A stretch of DNA of 47,895 bases from Candidatus Scalindua rubra (lineage in GTDB: Bacteria > Planctomycetota > Brocadiia > Brocadiales > Scalinduaceae): positions 1 through 47,895 of the forward strand of contig MAYW01000015.1 of NCBI GenBank assembly GCA_001723765.1. Direction: 5' to 3'. Shown here in pieces: positions 8,968 to 16,948 of the stretch. Position 1 is the stretch's first letter. Every line of letters begins with the position of its first letter. The notes below the pieces were generated by a model, which was not told where the DNA came from, made no database searches, and saw nothing but the letters and a program-made list of their open reading frames with translations. A program made the position numbers and the translations under genes.

Positions 8968-9202
8968 ATATCAACAACACATCTTTTCTTTAGCCTTCCA
9001 TCATCCCGATGAAAAGGTCTTTTGCGTTTTGCAAGATTGACACTAATGTTTACCGGTGATATAATTCATTGGTACTCAAATCATTCTTCATTATTAATCA
9101 TTCAGTCATTGTGGAATGAGTAAATCCCTTTTAGATAGGCTTCAAAAATATTACCAGATACAAAGGGGTTCATAAAATTTATTCTATAAAGGTTGTCAAT
9201 TC

Positions 9203-10393
9203 ATGAGAATTATATTATTTACTGGCAAAGGTGGTGTTGGCAAAACCAGTATCTCGGCAGCCACAGCAGTCAAATGTGCCGAACTCGGATACAAGACACT
9301 CGTTACCAGTACAGACCCGGCTCATAGTCTGTCTGATTCGTTTGACATGGAGATTGGGTACGAGATAAAGGAACTTGGCAATAATCTCTATGGTCTTGAA
9401 ATAGACGTACAGGAAGAATTGATGAAAAACTGGGGCACGATCCAGAATTTCATTAAACAAAATCTGGTAAAAGCTGGAGGTTTCAGTGACATCATTGCAG
9501 AAGAACTTGCAATATTTCCGGGAATGGAAGAGCTGTTCAGCCTCCTCAAGATCAAGACGTATTATGATCAAGATGAGTTTGATGTAGCATTGATAGATTG
9601 CGCACCAACAGGCGGCACAGTACGCATGCTGAGTTTTCCCGATATCCTGCAGTGGTATATGGAAAAGATATTTCATGTTGAAAAAAAATTAATGAAAATG
9701 GTAAAACCATTTGTAAATCCCTTAGTTAAGATTGAACTCCCCGGTGACGATGTATATGGAAATATTGAAGACATGTATAAGAAGCTTGACGGTCTAAACG
9801 AAGTGTTAAGTGATGAAAAGAAAACTTCTGTAAGGCTGGTTATGAATCCTGAAAAAATGGTCATAAAAGAATCACAAAGGGCATACGCTTATCTGAATCT
9901 ATTTAATTTCCCGGTAGATGCTGTTATAGTTAATAAGATATTTCCAAAGAGTGCTGAAGGAGAGTATTTAAGTAAATGGTATCATATTCAACAAAAGCAT
10001 TTACAGGAGATTAAGTGTGCCTTTTCACCCCTTAAGATATTAAAAGTTGGTTTTAAGAACACGGAAGTTGTGGGTTTTGACCTGTTAAGAAAAATGGCCA
10101 ATGAGCTATATAATGAAAATGACCCGACTAAGATATTTTATGATAAAAAACCAATAGAAATTTATCAACGCGATGGCATGAACCGCATATCTATACACAT
10201 GCCTTTTACAAAAAAAGAGGATATCGACATGTGGGTCAAAGGGGGCGAACTTATTGTGAAGATTGAAAATTTTAAGCGTAATATTATATTGCCTCGAGCT
10301 TTTAAGTCTCTTGATATAACTGATGCGAAGTTCGAGGGTGAACGTCTTAATGTAACTTTTGGAGGAAATAGAAATGATAGCAAAGAAAATTAG
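9203..10393 (+). CDS. ArsA/Get3-type ATPase with HSP20-like C-terminal domain
   Basis: 396 residues. The deviant Walker A GKGGVGKTS is at residues 7-15, switch I DPAHSLSDSF at about 38-47, and DCAPTGGTVRMLSFP follows near 134. After the ATPase domain a beta-rich tail (about 325-390: RISIHMPFTKKEDIDMWVKGGELIVKI) matches the HSP20-like domain known at the C-terminus of single-domain bacterial ArsA proteins. There is no arsR, arsB or arsC nearby, so arsenite export is unlikely. A chaperone or targeting role like Get3 is an inference. The 3' end overlaps the next small gene by 20 bases. Confidence 0.88.
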   Translation: MRIILFTGKGGVGKTSISAATAVKCAELGYKTLVTSTDPAHSLSDSFDMEIGYEIKELGNNLYGLEIDVQEELMKNWGTIQNFIKQNLVKAGGFSDIIAEELAIFPGMEELFSLLKIKTYYDQDEFDVALIDCAPTGGTVRMLSFPDILQWYMEKIFHVEKKLMKMVKPFVNPLVKIELPGDDVYGNIEDMYKKLDGLNEVLSDEKKTSVRLVMNPEKMVIKESQRAYAYLNLFNFPVDAVIVNKIFPKSAEGEYLSKWYHIQQKHLQEIKCAFSPLKILKVGFKNTEVVGFDLLRKMANELYNENDPTKIFYDKKPIEIYQRDGMNRISIHMPFTKKEDIDMWVKGGELIVKIENFKRNIILPRAFKSLDITDAKFEGERLNVTFGGNRNDSKEN

Positions 10394-10577
10394 TGAAGAA
10401 GGATGTATTTTTTGTGGTTTAACTTCTCTTGTTAAGAATACTAATTTTGCACATCACATGGAAGAGGCAAAAAAAGAATTGTGGTTAGCAATTCGTACTC
10501 TTATTGATTCCCGGATAGAATCACTTGGCGAGAAAGAAAAAGATGATAAGCCCGCAAAAAAGGTCAAAATAGGATAA
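10374..10577 (+). CDS. Small CxxC protein coupled to the ArsA-like ATPase
   Basis: 67 residues from the ATG at 10374, chosen because TTTTGGAGG stands 8 bases upstream inside the arsA 3' end. The sequence has a CIFCG (CxxC) pair near residue 12, a His-rich short segment NFAHHMEEAKKELWLAIRTLID, and a Lys-rich tail. I do not recognise a named family. The 20-base overlap with the ATPase gene implies translational coupling and a shared function. The CxxC and nearby histidines could bind metal or form a redox pair. Confidence 0.65.
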   Translation: MIAKKISEEGCIFCGLTSLVKNTNFAHHMEEAKKELWLAIRTLIDSRIESLGEKEKDDKPAKKVKIG

Positions 10578-10778
10578 CACATCCACATAAGAAATCTTCA
10601 GGTTGTAAGTATGGCAGGTAAAGACCTGCTGGTGTGGCTTATATACTTTGATAATACGGATAGGGTGCAGATAAATTATGTTTGTGTTTGCATGGATGTA
10701 ATAACATGAACTTTCTTACCACATATAGTCGTTATCAAATCATAATAAATCTGACAAACTTTAGAATAGGAAAGTAAG

Positions 10779-11057
10779 ATGCAAAAATTTACATGTTTTG
10801 TGAAAGAAGAGGATGGGCAATATGCTTCTCTGTGTTTAGAATTGGACGTAGCATCCTGTGGCAATACTAAAAAGGAAGCAATTGAGGGGCTGAGAAATGC
10901 CATTGCAGAATATCTTGAATTTATGGTTTCCGAAGGAAGAGAAAATGAAATTTATAGACCCGTTCCAATGAATGAATTAAAGAGTTACCTGTTCCCTGAG
11001 AATGATACAATCGAACAGTTTTTAGAGGCCATTTCATTGGAATTTGAGTATGCCTAA
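10779..11057 (+). CDS. hicB: HicB-family antitoxin
   Basis: 92 residues with the partial RNase H-like HicB fold: FTCFVKEEDGQYASLCLELDVASCGNTKKEAIEGLRNAIAEYLEF is a standard HicB N-terminal half. It would neutralise the HicA mRNA interferase encoded immediately downstream; the two frames overlap by 8 bases. The antitoxin-first order is common in HicBA variants. The start ATG is preceded by AGGAAAG. The C-terminal part (ELKSYLFPENDTIEQFLEAISLE) is not an obvious ribbon-helix-helix. Confidence 0.8.
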   Translation: MQKFTCFVKEEDGQYASLCLELDVASCGNTKKEAIEGLRNAIAEYLEFMVSEGRENEIYRPVPMNELKSYLFPENDTIEQFLEAISLEFEYA

Positions 11058-11280
11058 AAACTTATCAAGCGATGAGGTTGCATGGATACTACGCCAAATT
11101 GGGATTACTATAAAAAGACGTGGCAAAGAAGATATATATGTAGGCGAATATCAGGGGAATAACCGTGTAGTTGTTGTTCCAAGAAACAAGAAAAGTATTC
11201 CGCAAGGAACATTGAGTTCAATTTGGCGACAGGCAGGAATTTCCAATAAGATCGCTAATGAGATTTGGTTGAAAAGATAA
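11050..11280 (+). CDS. hicA: HicA-family mRNA interferase toxin
   Basis: 76 residues from the ATG at 11050; a TTG two codons earlier is possible. The double-stranded-RNA-binding-like fold is visible: LSSDEVAWILRQIGITIKRRGKEDIYVG, RVVVVPRNKKSIPQGTLSSIWRQAGIS. The catalytic His of classical HicA normally lies in a GSHxxY turn. Here the turn reads RRGKEDIYVG with no His, so catalysis is uncertain. It overlaps hicB by 8 bases. This cassette looks complete and unbroken, unlike the HicB/HicA pair at 26.2 kb. Confidence 0.75.
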   Translation: MPKNLSSDEVAWILRQIGITIKRRGKEDIYVGEYQGNNRVVVVPRNKKSIPQGTLSSIWRQAGISNKIANEIWLKR

Positions 11281-11323
11281 TATCATGTAAAAAATATCAA
11301 CAGAAAATTCACCCATTTTCAAC

Positions 11324-11420
11324 TTACAAAACAAACTCACTCTTTTATAATGTCTTTGGTTCTTTTAAGAAACAAAAGAACCAAAGATAGCAGTTACAAA
11401 TCACTTTTATCAAATTCTTA
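11324..11420 (+). promoter_or_regulatory. Promoter-plus-hairpin repeat cassette, copy 1
   Basis: TTACAA (11324-11329), a 16-base spacer and TATAAT (11346-11351) make a strong sigma-70 promoter. It is followed by a hairpin with 12-bp arms TTTGGTTCTTTT/AAAAGAACCAAA (11355-11366, 11374-11385) and a conserved tail CAGTTACAAATCACTTTTAT. The same block recurs at 12318-12437. It points into the 3' side of the minus-strand ParE-type toxin, so a transcript from it would be antisense to that module. Confidence 0.6.
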
Positions 11421-11452
11421 ATTATCTATTCAAAAACAGGCGCTATCCCTAT

Positions 11453-11749
11453 TTAACCAAGTCTATCTTTCCAATAACCTGGTTTTCTATATAGATTCAT
11501 AACCGCTATTATTTCTATATGATTCTTTTTTATTCTATAGATGGTACCGTAGGGAAATTTATTGACGCGACATTTACGGCAATCGTTTTCTGCAATAGGA
11601 TATAACAATGGATTAATTTGTATTCGTCTGACGGATTCTTCAACATGTTCAATAAAACGCTTGCCTAAATTTTCCTGCTGCTCTTCATAGTATAGGGAGG
11701 AGTTTAAAAACTCGATTTGAGCTTCCGGGTGGAATTTTACGGGTTTCAT
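11453..11749 (-). CDS. RelE/ParE-family toxin
   Basis: 98 residues with the family outline: VKFHPEAQIEFLNSSLYYEEQQENLGKRFIEHV, an R-I-x-x-N-P-x-x-Y-P turn (RRIQINPLLYPI), the strand CRVNKFPYGTIYRI, and a C-terminal IAVMNLYRKPGYWKDR. ParE members poison gyrase and RelE members cut mRNA; this one is closer to the ParE type. It overlaps its antitoxin by four bases (ATGA), with the antitoxin upstream. The pair sits between two copies of the promoter-plus-hairpin repeat. Confidence 0.85.
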   Translation of the reverse strand: MKPVKFHPEAQIEFLNSSLYYEEQQENLGKRFIEHVEESVRRIQINPLLYPIAENDCRKCRVNKFPYGTIYRIKKNHIEIIAVMNLYRKPGYWKDRLG

Positions 11750-11976
11750 CCGAGCTGTCTATATGCTTTTTTAAAAACATCTTCTGTGGGAATAAGTTCT
11801 ACCGATCCTTTATCGATTTCCTCGCAACGACGTTTAATTTCTTCAGACCATTCTTTAGTTAACTGAAAATCTTGAGTAAAATCAAGGCTCTCAAGTAGCT
11901 TTTCAGCTAGAAAAGCTCTTTGCTGAGTTGGAAGCTGCAGAATTTCTTTTACTAACTGTTCAGGTTTCATACTCAT
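11746..11976 (-). CDS. Addiction-module antitoxin paired with ParE-type toxin
   Basis: 76 residues. VKEILQLPTQQRAFLAEKLLESL followed by WSEEIKRRCEEIDKGSVELIPTEDVF is the profile of the small putative addiction module component family that partners ParE/RelE toxins. The last strand-loop (ELIPTEDVFKKAYRQL) normally wraps the toxin. It starts at ATG 11976; an in-frame ATG two codons later is an alternative. It overlaps the toxin start by four bases, which supports coupled translation and autoregulation of the pair. Confidence 0.82.
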   Translation of the reverse strand: MSMKPEQLVKEILQLPTQQRAFLAEKLLESLDFTQDFQLTKEWSEEIKRRCEEIDKGSVELIPTEDVFKKAYRQLG

Positions 11977-12317
11977 AATTTTTAATTATACTACCACAAA
12001 AATCTCAGTCAACTTTATTATATCCGAATGTCAAGGATAAGATATAAGGTACAATACTGCACATTTATCCCCATCACTCTATAATATTTAAGAAATAAAT
12101 TTACAAAGCGACATTATGATGCCGCTTTTATGTTTACAATATATATGCGTTGATGATATATTCTAACATGAAGAGTAAAGAAAAAAGCTATGACAAAAAG
12201 GTCATTCGCCTCCTTTCCTCTTGCTTCTTATCTCTAGCTTCTGTCTTCTTTCTTTTCTCCTATATTTTCAGTTTTTCTTTGCGTTCTTCGTGTCTCTGCG
12301 GTGAATAATCTTTTATA
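11977..12317. other. Noncoding stretch upstream of the second repeat cassette
   Basis: No gene with a recognisable product. A pyrimidine-rich segment (about 12210-12260) and the string TTTGCGTTCTTCGTGTCTCT near 12277-12296 look like dispersed intergenic repeat material. A 47-codon frame from 12168 has a hydrophobic middle but no ribosome site and is probably not a gene. Confidence 0.4.
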
Positions 12318-12437
12318 TTGCAAAACAACCCCACTCTTTTATAATGTCGGCAATATCGCTTTTTGCGCTATTGCTTAGTTCTTTTGAGAAACAAAAGAAC
12401 CAAAGATAGCAGTTACAAATCACTTTTATCACATTCT
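12318..12437 (+). promoter_or_regulatory. Promoter-plus-hairpin repeat cassette, copy 2
   Basis: TTGCAA (12318-12323), 16-base spacer and TATAAT (12340-12345), followed by AGTTCTTTT/AAAAGAACC arms and the same tail CAGTTACAAATCACTTTTAT as copy 1. Relative to copy 1 it carries an extra hairpin GCAATAtCGC-ttttt-GCGcTATTGC just after the -10 box. It points towards hsdR, 160 bases downstream, and may drive the restriction operon. Confidence 0.6.
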
Positions 12438-12604
12438 AATATATCGCCGGAGAATTGTGTTTCAAGACAATTGTCTGGAACATAATTACTCCCGTAAGCG
12501 ACCATAATCTTTTATATTTAGCTAGCGACATACTTAGTTTATATGAGTAAAATTTCACATAAATTCACAACAAGTTGTTTGCTTACCTTTTTTTAGATGT
12601 ATAG

Positions 12605-13972
12605 ATGAGTATGGGAAACAAGCCTGAAGATAAAGCTCGTGAAGAAATTGACAAAATGCTGGAAAAATCCGGCTGGCACATCTGCAATTATAAGGACGCT
12701 AATATTCACGCTAATAGAGGAGTAGTTCTTAGATTTTTCCCTTTAAAGCCTGGCCATGGTGAGGCAGATTATCTTTTCTATGTGGATGGTAAGGCTGCCG
12801 GTGTCATTGAGGCAAAAAGAGTCGGAACTACTCTCACAGGAGTTGAAACTCAATCAATAAAATATGCAAAAGGACTTCCAGACAACCTTCCGGCCTGGTA
12901 CACACCTCTTCCCTTTGCATATGAATCTACCGGTGAAGAAACTCAATTTACGAACGGATTAGATCCTGATCCAAGGTCACGTAATGTCTTCTCTTTTCAT
13001 CGTCCAGAGACACTTGTAGAATGGCTTACAGAAGATACCTCTACTAGATTAAGTCAGGCAGCAGATGCAAGGACAACCTCCTACACGCATTTAAACTTAC
13101 GATCCATGCTAAGTAAAATGTTTCCTCCCATTGAAGAAGGCCTCTGGCCAGCACAAATAACAGCCATTAATAATCTGGAGAAATCCCTTGCTGAGAACCG
13201 CCCCCGTGCCCTTATCCAGATGGCTACTGGAAGTGGAAAGACATTTACTGCAGTCAATTTTATCTATCGTTTAACCAAGTTTGCGGATGCAAAACGGGTT
13301 TTATTTCTCGTTGATCGTGCCAATTTGGGGAGACAGACATTAAAGGAATTTCAGCAATTTCAATCTCCTTATACCCCTTATAAATTCACCGAGGAATATA
13401 TAGTTCAACAGCTTAAGTCAAATCAGATAGACAAAACTGCACGGGTTTGTATCTCTACTATTCAAAGATTGTATTCCATACTTAAAGGCGAGGAAATTGA
13501 TGAAGAGATTGATGAGCACTCTGTCTCAGGTATGGAGAACATCTACAAAGAGCCACCGCCTGTTGAGTATAACCCCGATGTACCTATAGAAACCTTTGAC
13601 ATTATCATCACTGATGAATGCCATAGATCCATTTATAATCTCTGGCGTCAGGTTCTTGAATATTTTGATGCCTTTATTATTGGTCTAACTGCTACTCCCG
13701 GTAAGCAGACCTTTGGTTTTTTCAATCAGAATCTAGTAATGGAATATCCTCATGAACAGGCTGTAGCTGATGGGGTCAATGTAAATTATGACGTTTACCA
13801 GATTCGTACACAAATTACCCGGGAAGGTTCATCGATCGATGCAGGATACTACGTTGACAAACGTGATCGGGAGACACGTTCTGTACGCTGGGAAAGATTG
13901 GATGAAGAGCTGGAATATGGTGCAAACCAGCTTGATAGGGATGTTGTTTCAATAGATCAGGACAGTGATTAA
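12605..13972 (+). CDS. hsdR: Type I restriction enzyme subunit R, N-terminal part (split gene)
   Basis: 455 residues. The nuclease domain has ADYLFYVDGKAAGVIEAKR (about 52-71), the D...ExK core of the HsdR endonuclease. The helicase part has Walker A MATGSGKT near 207-214, motif II DECHRS near 336 and motif III LTATPG near 361. HsdR translocates DNA and cuts it when the HsdM2S complex meets unmethylated sites. The frame ends just after DRDVVSIDQ. The rest of HsdR continues in the +1 frame from 13965, so this is a broken or slipping gene. A promoter-like repeat lies upstream. Confidence 0.9.
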   Translation: MSMGNKPEDKAREEIDKMLEKSGWHICNYKDANIHANRGVVLRFFPLKPGHGEADYLFYVDGKAAGVIEAKRVGTTLTGVETQSIKYAKGLPDNLPAWYTPLPFAYESTGEETQFTNGLDPDPRSRNVFSFHRPETLVEWLTEDTSTRLSQAADARTTSYTHLNLRSMLSKMFPPIEEGLWPAQITAINNLEKSLAENRPRALIQMATGSGKTFTAVNFIYRLTKFADAKRVLFLVDRANLGRQTLKEFQQFQSPYTPYKFTEEYIVQQLKSNQIDKTARVCISTIQRLYSILKGEEIDEEIDEHSVSGMENIYKEPPPVEYNPDVPIETFDIIITDECHRSIYNLWRQVLEYFDAFIIGLTATPGKQTFGFFNQNLVMEYPHEQAVADGVNVNYDVYQIRTQITREGSSIDAGYYVDKRDRETRSVRWERLDEELEYGANQLDRDVVSIDQDSD

Positions 13973-15410
13973 GACGTTTAGGGATAAACTTTCTACCGAG
14001 ATATTCCCCGGCCGTACAGAAGTACCAAAAACCCTCATTTATGCCAAAGATGATTCACATGCAGAGGATATTGTAAAGATTGTCAGAGAAGAGTTTGGTA
14101 AAGGGAATGAGTTTGCTCAAAAAATTACGTACAAAACAACCGGCATGAGTACGGATGACCTTATAGCCTCATTCAGAAACAGTTACAATCCCCGAATTGC
14201 CGTGACTGTAGATATGATAGCCACTGGAACTGACATAAAACCATTGGAAATAGTCTTATTTCTTCGTACTATTAATTCACGAACATATTTTGAGCAGATG
14301 AAAGGCCGTGGAGTGCGGGTTATTAATGATAATGATCTACAATCAGTAACTCCCGATGCCAAAAGCAAAACCCATTTCATCATAGTCGATGCCTTGGGCA
14401 TTTGCGAGAAGGACAAAACTGATTCCAGGCCTATGGAAAGAAAGAAAACCGTTTCTCTGGAACAGCTTCTTCAGGCAGTTGCCCTCGGAAATATTGAAGA
14501 TGATGTCCTTTCATCCATAGCCGGAAGACTTGCAAGACTGGATAAAAAGATCAGTCCGGAGGATAAGGCTGAAGTTCAAAAACTTAGTGATGGCAAAACT
14601 ATCAAGGAATTAACAGGTAACCTCGTCCAGGCAGTCAATCCTGACAATCATATTGAACAGGCAAAAAAGGACAATCCCGGAGTTAAAGAGCCAACAGCAG
14701 AACAGATCAAACTGGCTGCTAACAAAATGAAAATAGAGGCAGTTAAACCCATTCATAATCCAGAGCTTCGGAAGAAACTTGTCGAATTACATAAAACTAC
14801 CGAACAGACGATTGATACTGTTAGTAAAGATAAAGTTACAGCGGCTGAGTACAGTGCGGAGGCCTTGGATAAGGCAAAAGGTCTGGTTACTTCTTTTGAA
14901 CAATTTATTAAAGATAACAAAGATGAAATAACAGCTCTTCAAATACTTTATAGTAAGCCGTATAAGTCAAGACTTCGTTTTGAACAGATTAAAGAGCTTG
15001 CAAGCATAATAGAAAAGCCTCCTTATCTTTGGGGTGTTGACAGGCTCTGGGAAGCCTATGCTGCTTTAGAAAAATCAAAGGTAAGAGGCGCAAACGCACA
15101 AAAGATACTTACTGATCTGGTTTCATTGATTCGATTAGCCTTGCATCAGGAGGATGAACTTGAGCCTTTTGCAGAGCATGTTCAGAGGAGGTATGAAGAA
15201 TGGCTGTCAGGACAGAAAAAATTTACTGATGAACAACTTCACTGGCTTGAGATGATTAAAGAACACATCGTTGGAAGTTTAAGCATTGAAAAAGATGATT
15301 TTGATTCTGTACCTTTTAAGCCTGAAGGTGGTTTGGGAAAGGTGTATCAATTATTTGGTGAAGATTTATGGTCGATAATGGATGAGATGAATAAAGTTCT
15401 GGCGGCATGA
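13965..15410 (+). CDS. hsdR: Type I restriction enzyme subunit R, C-terminal part (split gene)
   Basis: 481 residues that continue HsdR after the frameshift: VIKTFRDKLSTEIFPGRTEVPKTLIYAKDDSHAEDI, then helicase motifs V and VI (TVDMIATGTDIKPLEIVLFLR, YFEQMKGRGVRVI), then the EcoEI-type C-terminal domain (RFEQIKELASIIEKPPYLWGVDRLWEAY to the end) that docks on the methyltransferase. The frames overlap by eight bases. In relatives the junction reads DQIRTVIKTF; here GATCAGGACAGTG lacks five bases that a lost ATCAG repeat unit would supply. The stop overlaps the hsdS start (ATGA). Confidence 0.88.
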   Translation: MIKTFRDKLSTEIFPGRTEVPKTLIYAKDDSHAEDIVKIVREEFGKGNEFAQKITYKTTGMSTDDLIASFRNSYNPRIAVTVDMIATGTDIKPLEIVLFLRTINSRTYFEQMKGRGVRVINDNDLQSVTPDAKSKTHFIIVDALGICEKDKTDSRPMERKKTVSLEQLLQAVALGNIEDDVLSSIAGRLARLDKKISPEDKAEVQKLSDGKTIKELTGNLVQAVNPDNHIEQAKKDNPGVKEPTAEQIKLAANKMKIEAVKPIHNPELRKKLVELHKTTEQTIDTVSKDKVTAAEYSAEALDKAKGLVTSFEQFIKDNKDEITALQILYSKPYKSRLRFEQIKELASIIEKPPYLWGVDRLWEAYAALEKSKVRGANAQKILTDLVSLIRLALHQEDELEPFAEHVQRRYEEWLSGQKKFTDEQLHWLEMIKEHIVGSLSIEKDDFDSVPFKPEGGLGKVYQLFGEDLWSIMDEMNKVLAA

Positions 15411-16945
15411 ATACAATGAATCAAAATAAAAATGAGTTGCCCAAAACTTGGATAATTAGTACTCTTGGTGAAATATGTAGTAAACCTCAATATGGTTGGA
15501 CTACAAAAGCTAATCCTACCAACGGTAATCTCAAACTTTTAAGGACAACAGACATAACGTCTGGTTCTGTTGATTGGAAAACTGTTCCTTATTGTACAGA
15601 AGAACCGGATGATATAAATAAATATCTTCTCCAATCTGGTGATATTGTCATTTCTCGTGCTGGGTCAGTTGGAGTTAGTTATTTATTAACAAATGTCGTG
15701 AATGCAGTATTTGCGTCTTATTTAATCCGCTTTAAACCGCGTGAACCAATAGATAAAAGATATGTCTATTACTTTCTTAAAAGTCCTGATTATTGGGCAG
15801 CTATAGGTGCAAGCAAACTTGGAATCGCTGTCCCAAATGTTAATGCTACTAAATTGTCAAAAGTAGCAATTCCTTTAGCACCACCAAAAGAACAAAAAAT
15901 CATTGTTGCAGAAATTGAGAAACAATTTTCCCGCCTTGATGAAGCCGTAGCTGCATTGAATAGGATAAAGGCTAATCTCAAACGTTACAAAGCCTCTGTA
16001 CTTAAATCTGCCGTTGAAGGGAAACTTACAGAAAAGTGGAGGAAGCAAAGTCCAGATGTTGAATCAGCAAGCAAACTCCTCAAACGCATTCTCACCGAAC
16101 GCCGAAGGAGGGGGGAAGGGTCCGAATTAGAAAGAATGAAGGCAAAAGGCAAAGAGCCAAAGGATGATAAGTGGAAGAATAAATATAAAGAACCTGTTAA
16201 ACCAGATACTTTTAAACTTTCTGAATTGCCGGAAGGATGGGTGTGGGCAACTCCAGAAATATTAGCTTTGTATGAGGAAAATGCTATTTGTGCTGGCCCA
16301 TTCGGAACTATATTTAAGGCTAGAGACTTTAGACCGGAAGGAATACCTATTATATTTTTGAGGCATGTTGTTCCCGGGAAATATCTTACCAGTAAGCCTG
16401 GTTTTATGGATGCAACGAAATGGGAAGAACTTTTTAAACCTTACTCTGTTTATGGTGGAGAACTTCTTATAACTAAACTAGGAGAGCCACCCGGTGTGTG
16501 CGCAATGTATCCAAAAAATATCGGTCCTGCTATGGTAACGCCCGATGTTATAAAAATGTCTGTTAATGACAAAGCTGTAGAATCTTATTTTTTAATGCAC
16601 TATTTTAACTCTCAAGTTGCAAGGAACTTTGCTACAAGATTGGCATTTGGAACTACGAGACTACGAGTGACCTTACCTATATTTCGGAATTTACCCGTAC
16701 CTCTTCCCCCTATGGAAGAGCAAAAACAAATTGTAAATGAAGTAGACCAGAAACTTTCAATTATTGATGAGATAGAAAGTGACTTAGTAAATAATCTGCA
16801 GCGTGCTGATTGCCTTCGCCAGTCGATTCTCAAAAAGGCTTTTTCAGGTAAGCTTATTTCTTCACTATATAAAGAGCCCCCTGATAATAATCATCTCTGT
16901 GCTTCGAAATCATCTATTAAGACCGAATTAACCAAGGAGGTCTAA
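15407..16945 (+). CDS. hsdS: Type I restriction-modification specificity subunit
   Basis: 512 residues with the two-half layout of HsdS. Target-recognition domain 1 (about 10-165) is followed by the central conserved helix (KEQKIIVAEIEKQFSRLDEAVAALNRIKANLKRYKASVLKSAVEGKL). Domain 2 (about 270-440) is followed by the distal helix (MEEQKQIVNEVDQKLSIIDEIE to ILKKAFSGKL). The domains set the two halves of the bipartite DNA target. ATGA overlap with hsdR shows operon coupling. It appears intact, unlike hsdR and hsdM. Confidence 0.93.
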   Translation: MNTMNQNKNELPKTWIISTLGEICSKPQYGWTTKANPTNGNLKLLRTTDITSGSVDWKTVPYCTEEPDDINKYLLQSGDIVISRAGSVGVSYLLTNVVNAVFASYLIRFKPREPIDKRYVYYFLKSPDYWAAIGASKLGIAVPNVNATKLSKVAIPLAPPKEQKIIVAEIEKQFSRLDEAVAALNRIKANLKRYKASVLKSAVEGKLTEKWRKQSPDVESASKLLKRILTERRRRGEGSELERMKAKGKEPKDDKWKNKYKEPVKPDTFKLSELPEGWVWATPEILALYEENAICAGPFGTIFKARDFRPEGIPIIFLRHVVPGKYLTSKPGFMDATKWEELFKPYSVYGGELLITKLGEPPGVCAMYPKNIGPAMVTPDVIKMSVNDKAVESYFLMHYFNSQVARNFATRLAFGTTRLRVTLPIFRNLPVPLPPMEEQKQIVNEVDQKLSIIDEIESDLVNNLQRADCLRQSILKKAFSGKLISSLYKEPPDNNHLCASKSSIKTELTKEV

Positions 16946-16948
16946 AAA

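Noticed and set aside
9203-10393. Arsenic resistance operon
   Set aside because: The single-domain ATPase with an HSP20-like tail has no arsenic regulator, pump or reductase nearby.
12168-12311. 47-codon frame with a hydrophobic centre
   Set aside because: It has no ribosome site and the 3' half is dispersed repeat sequence.
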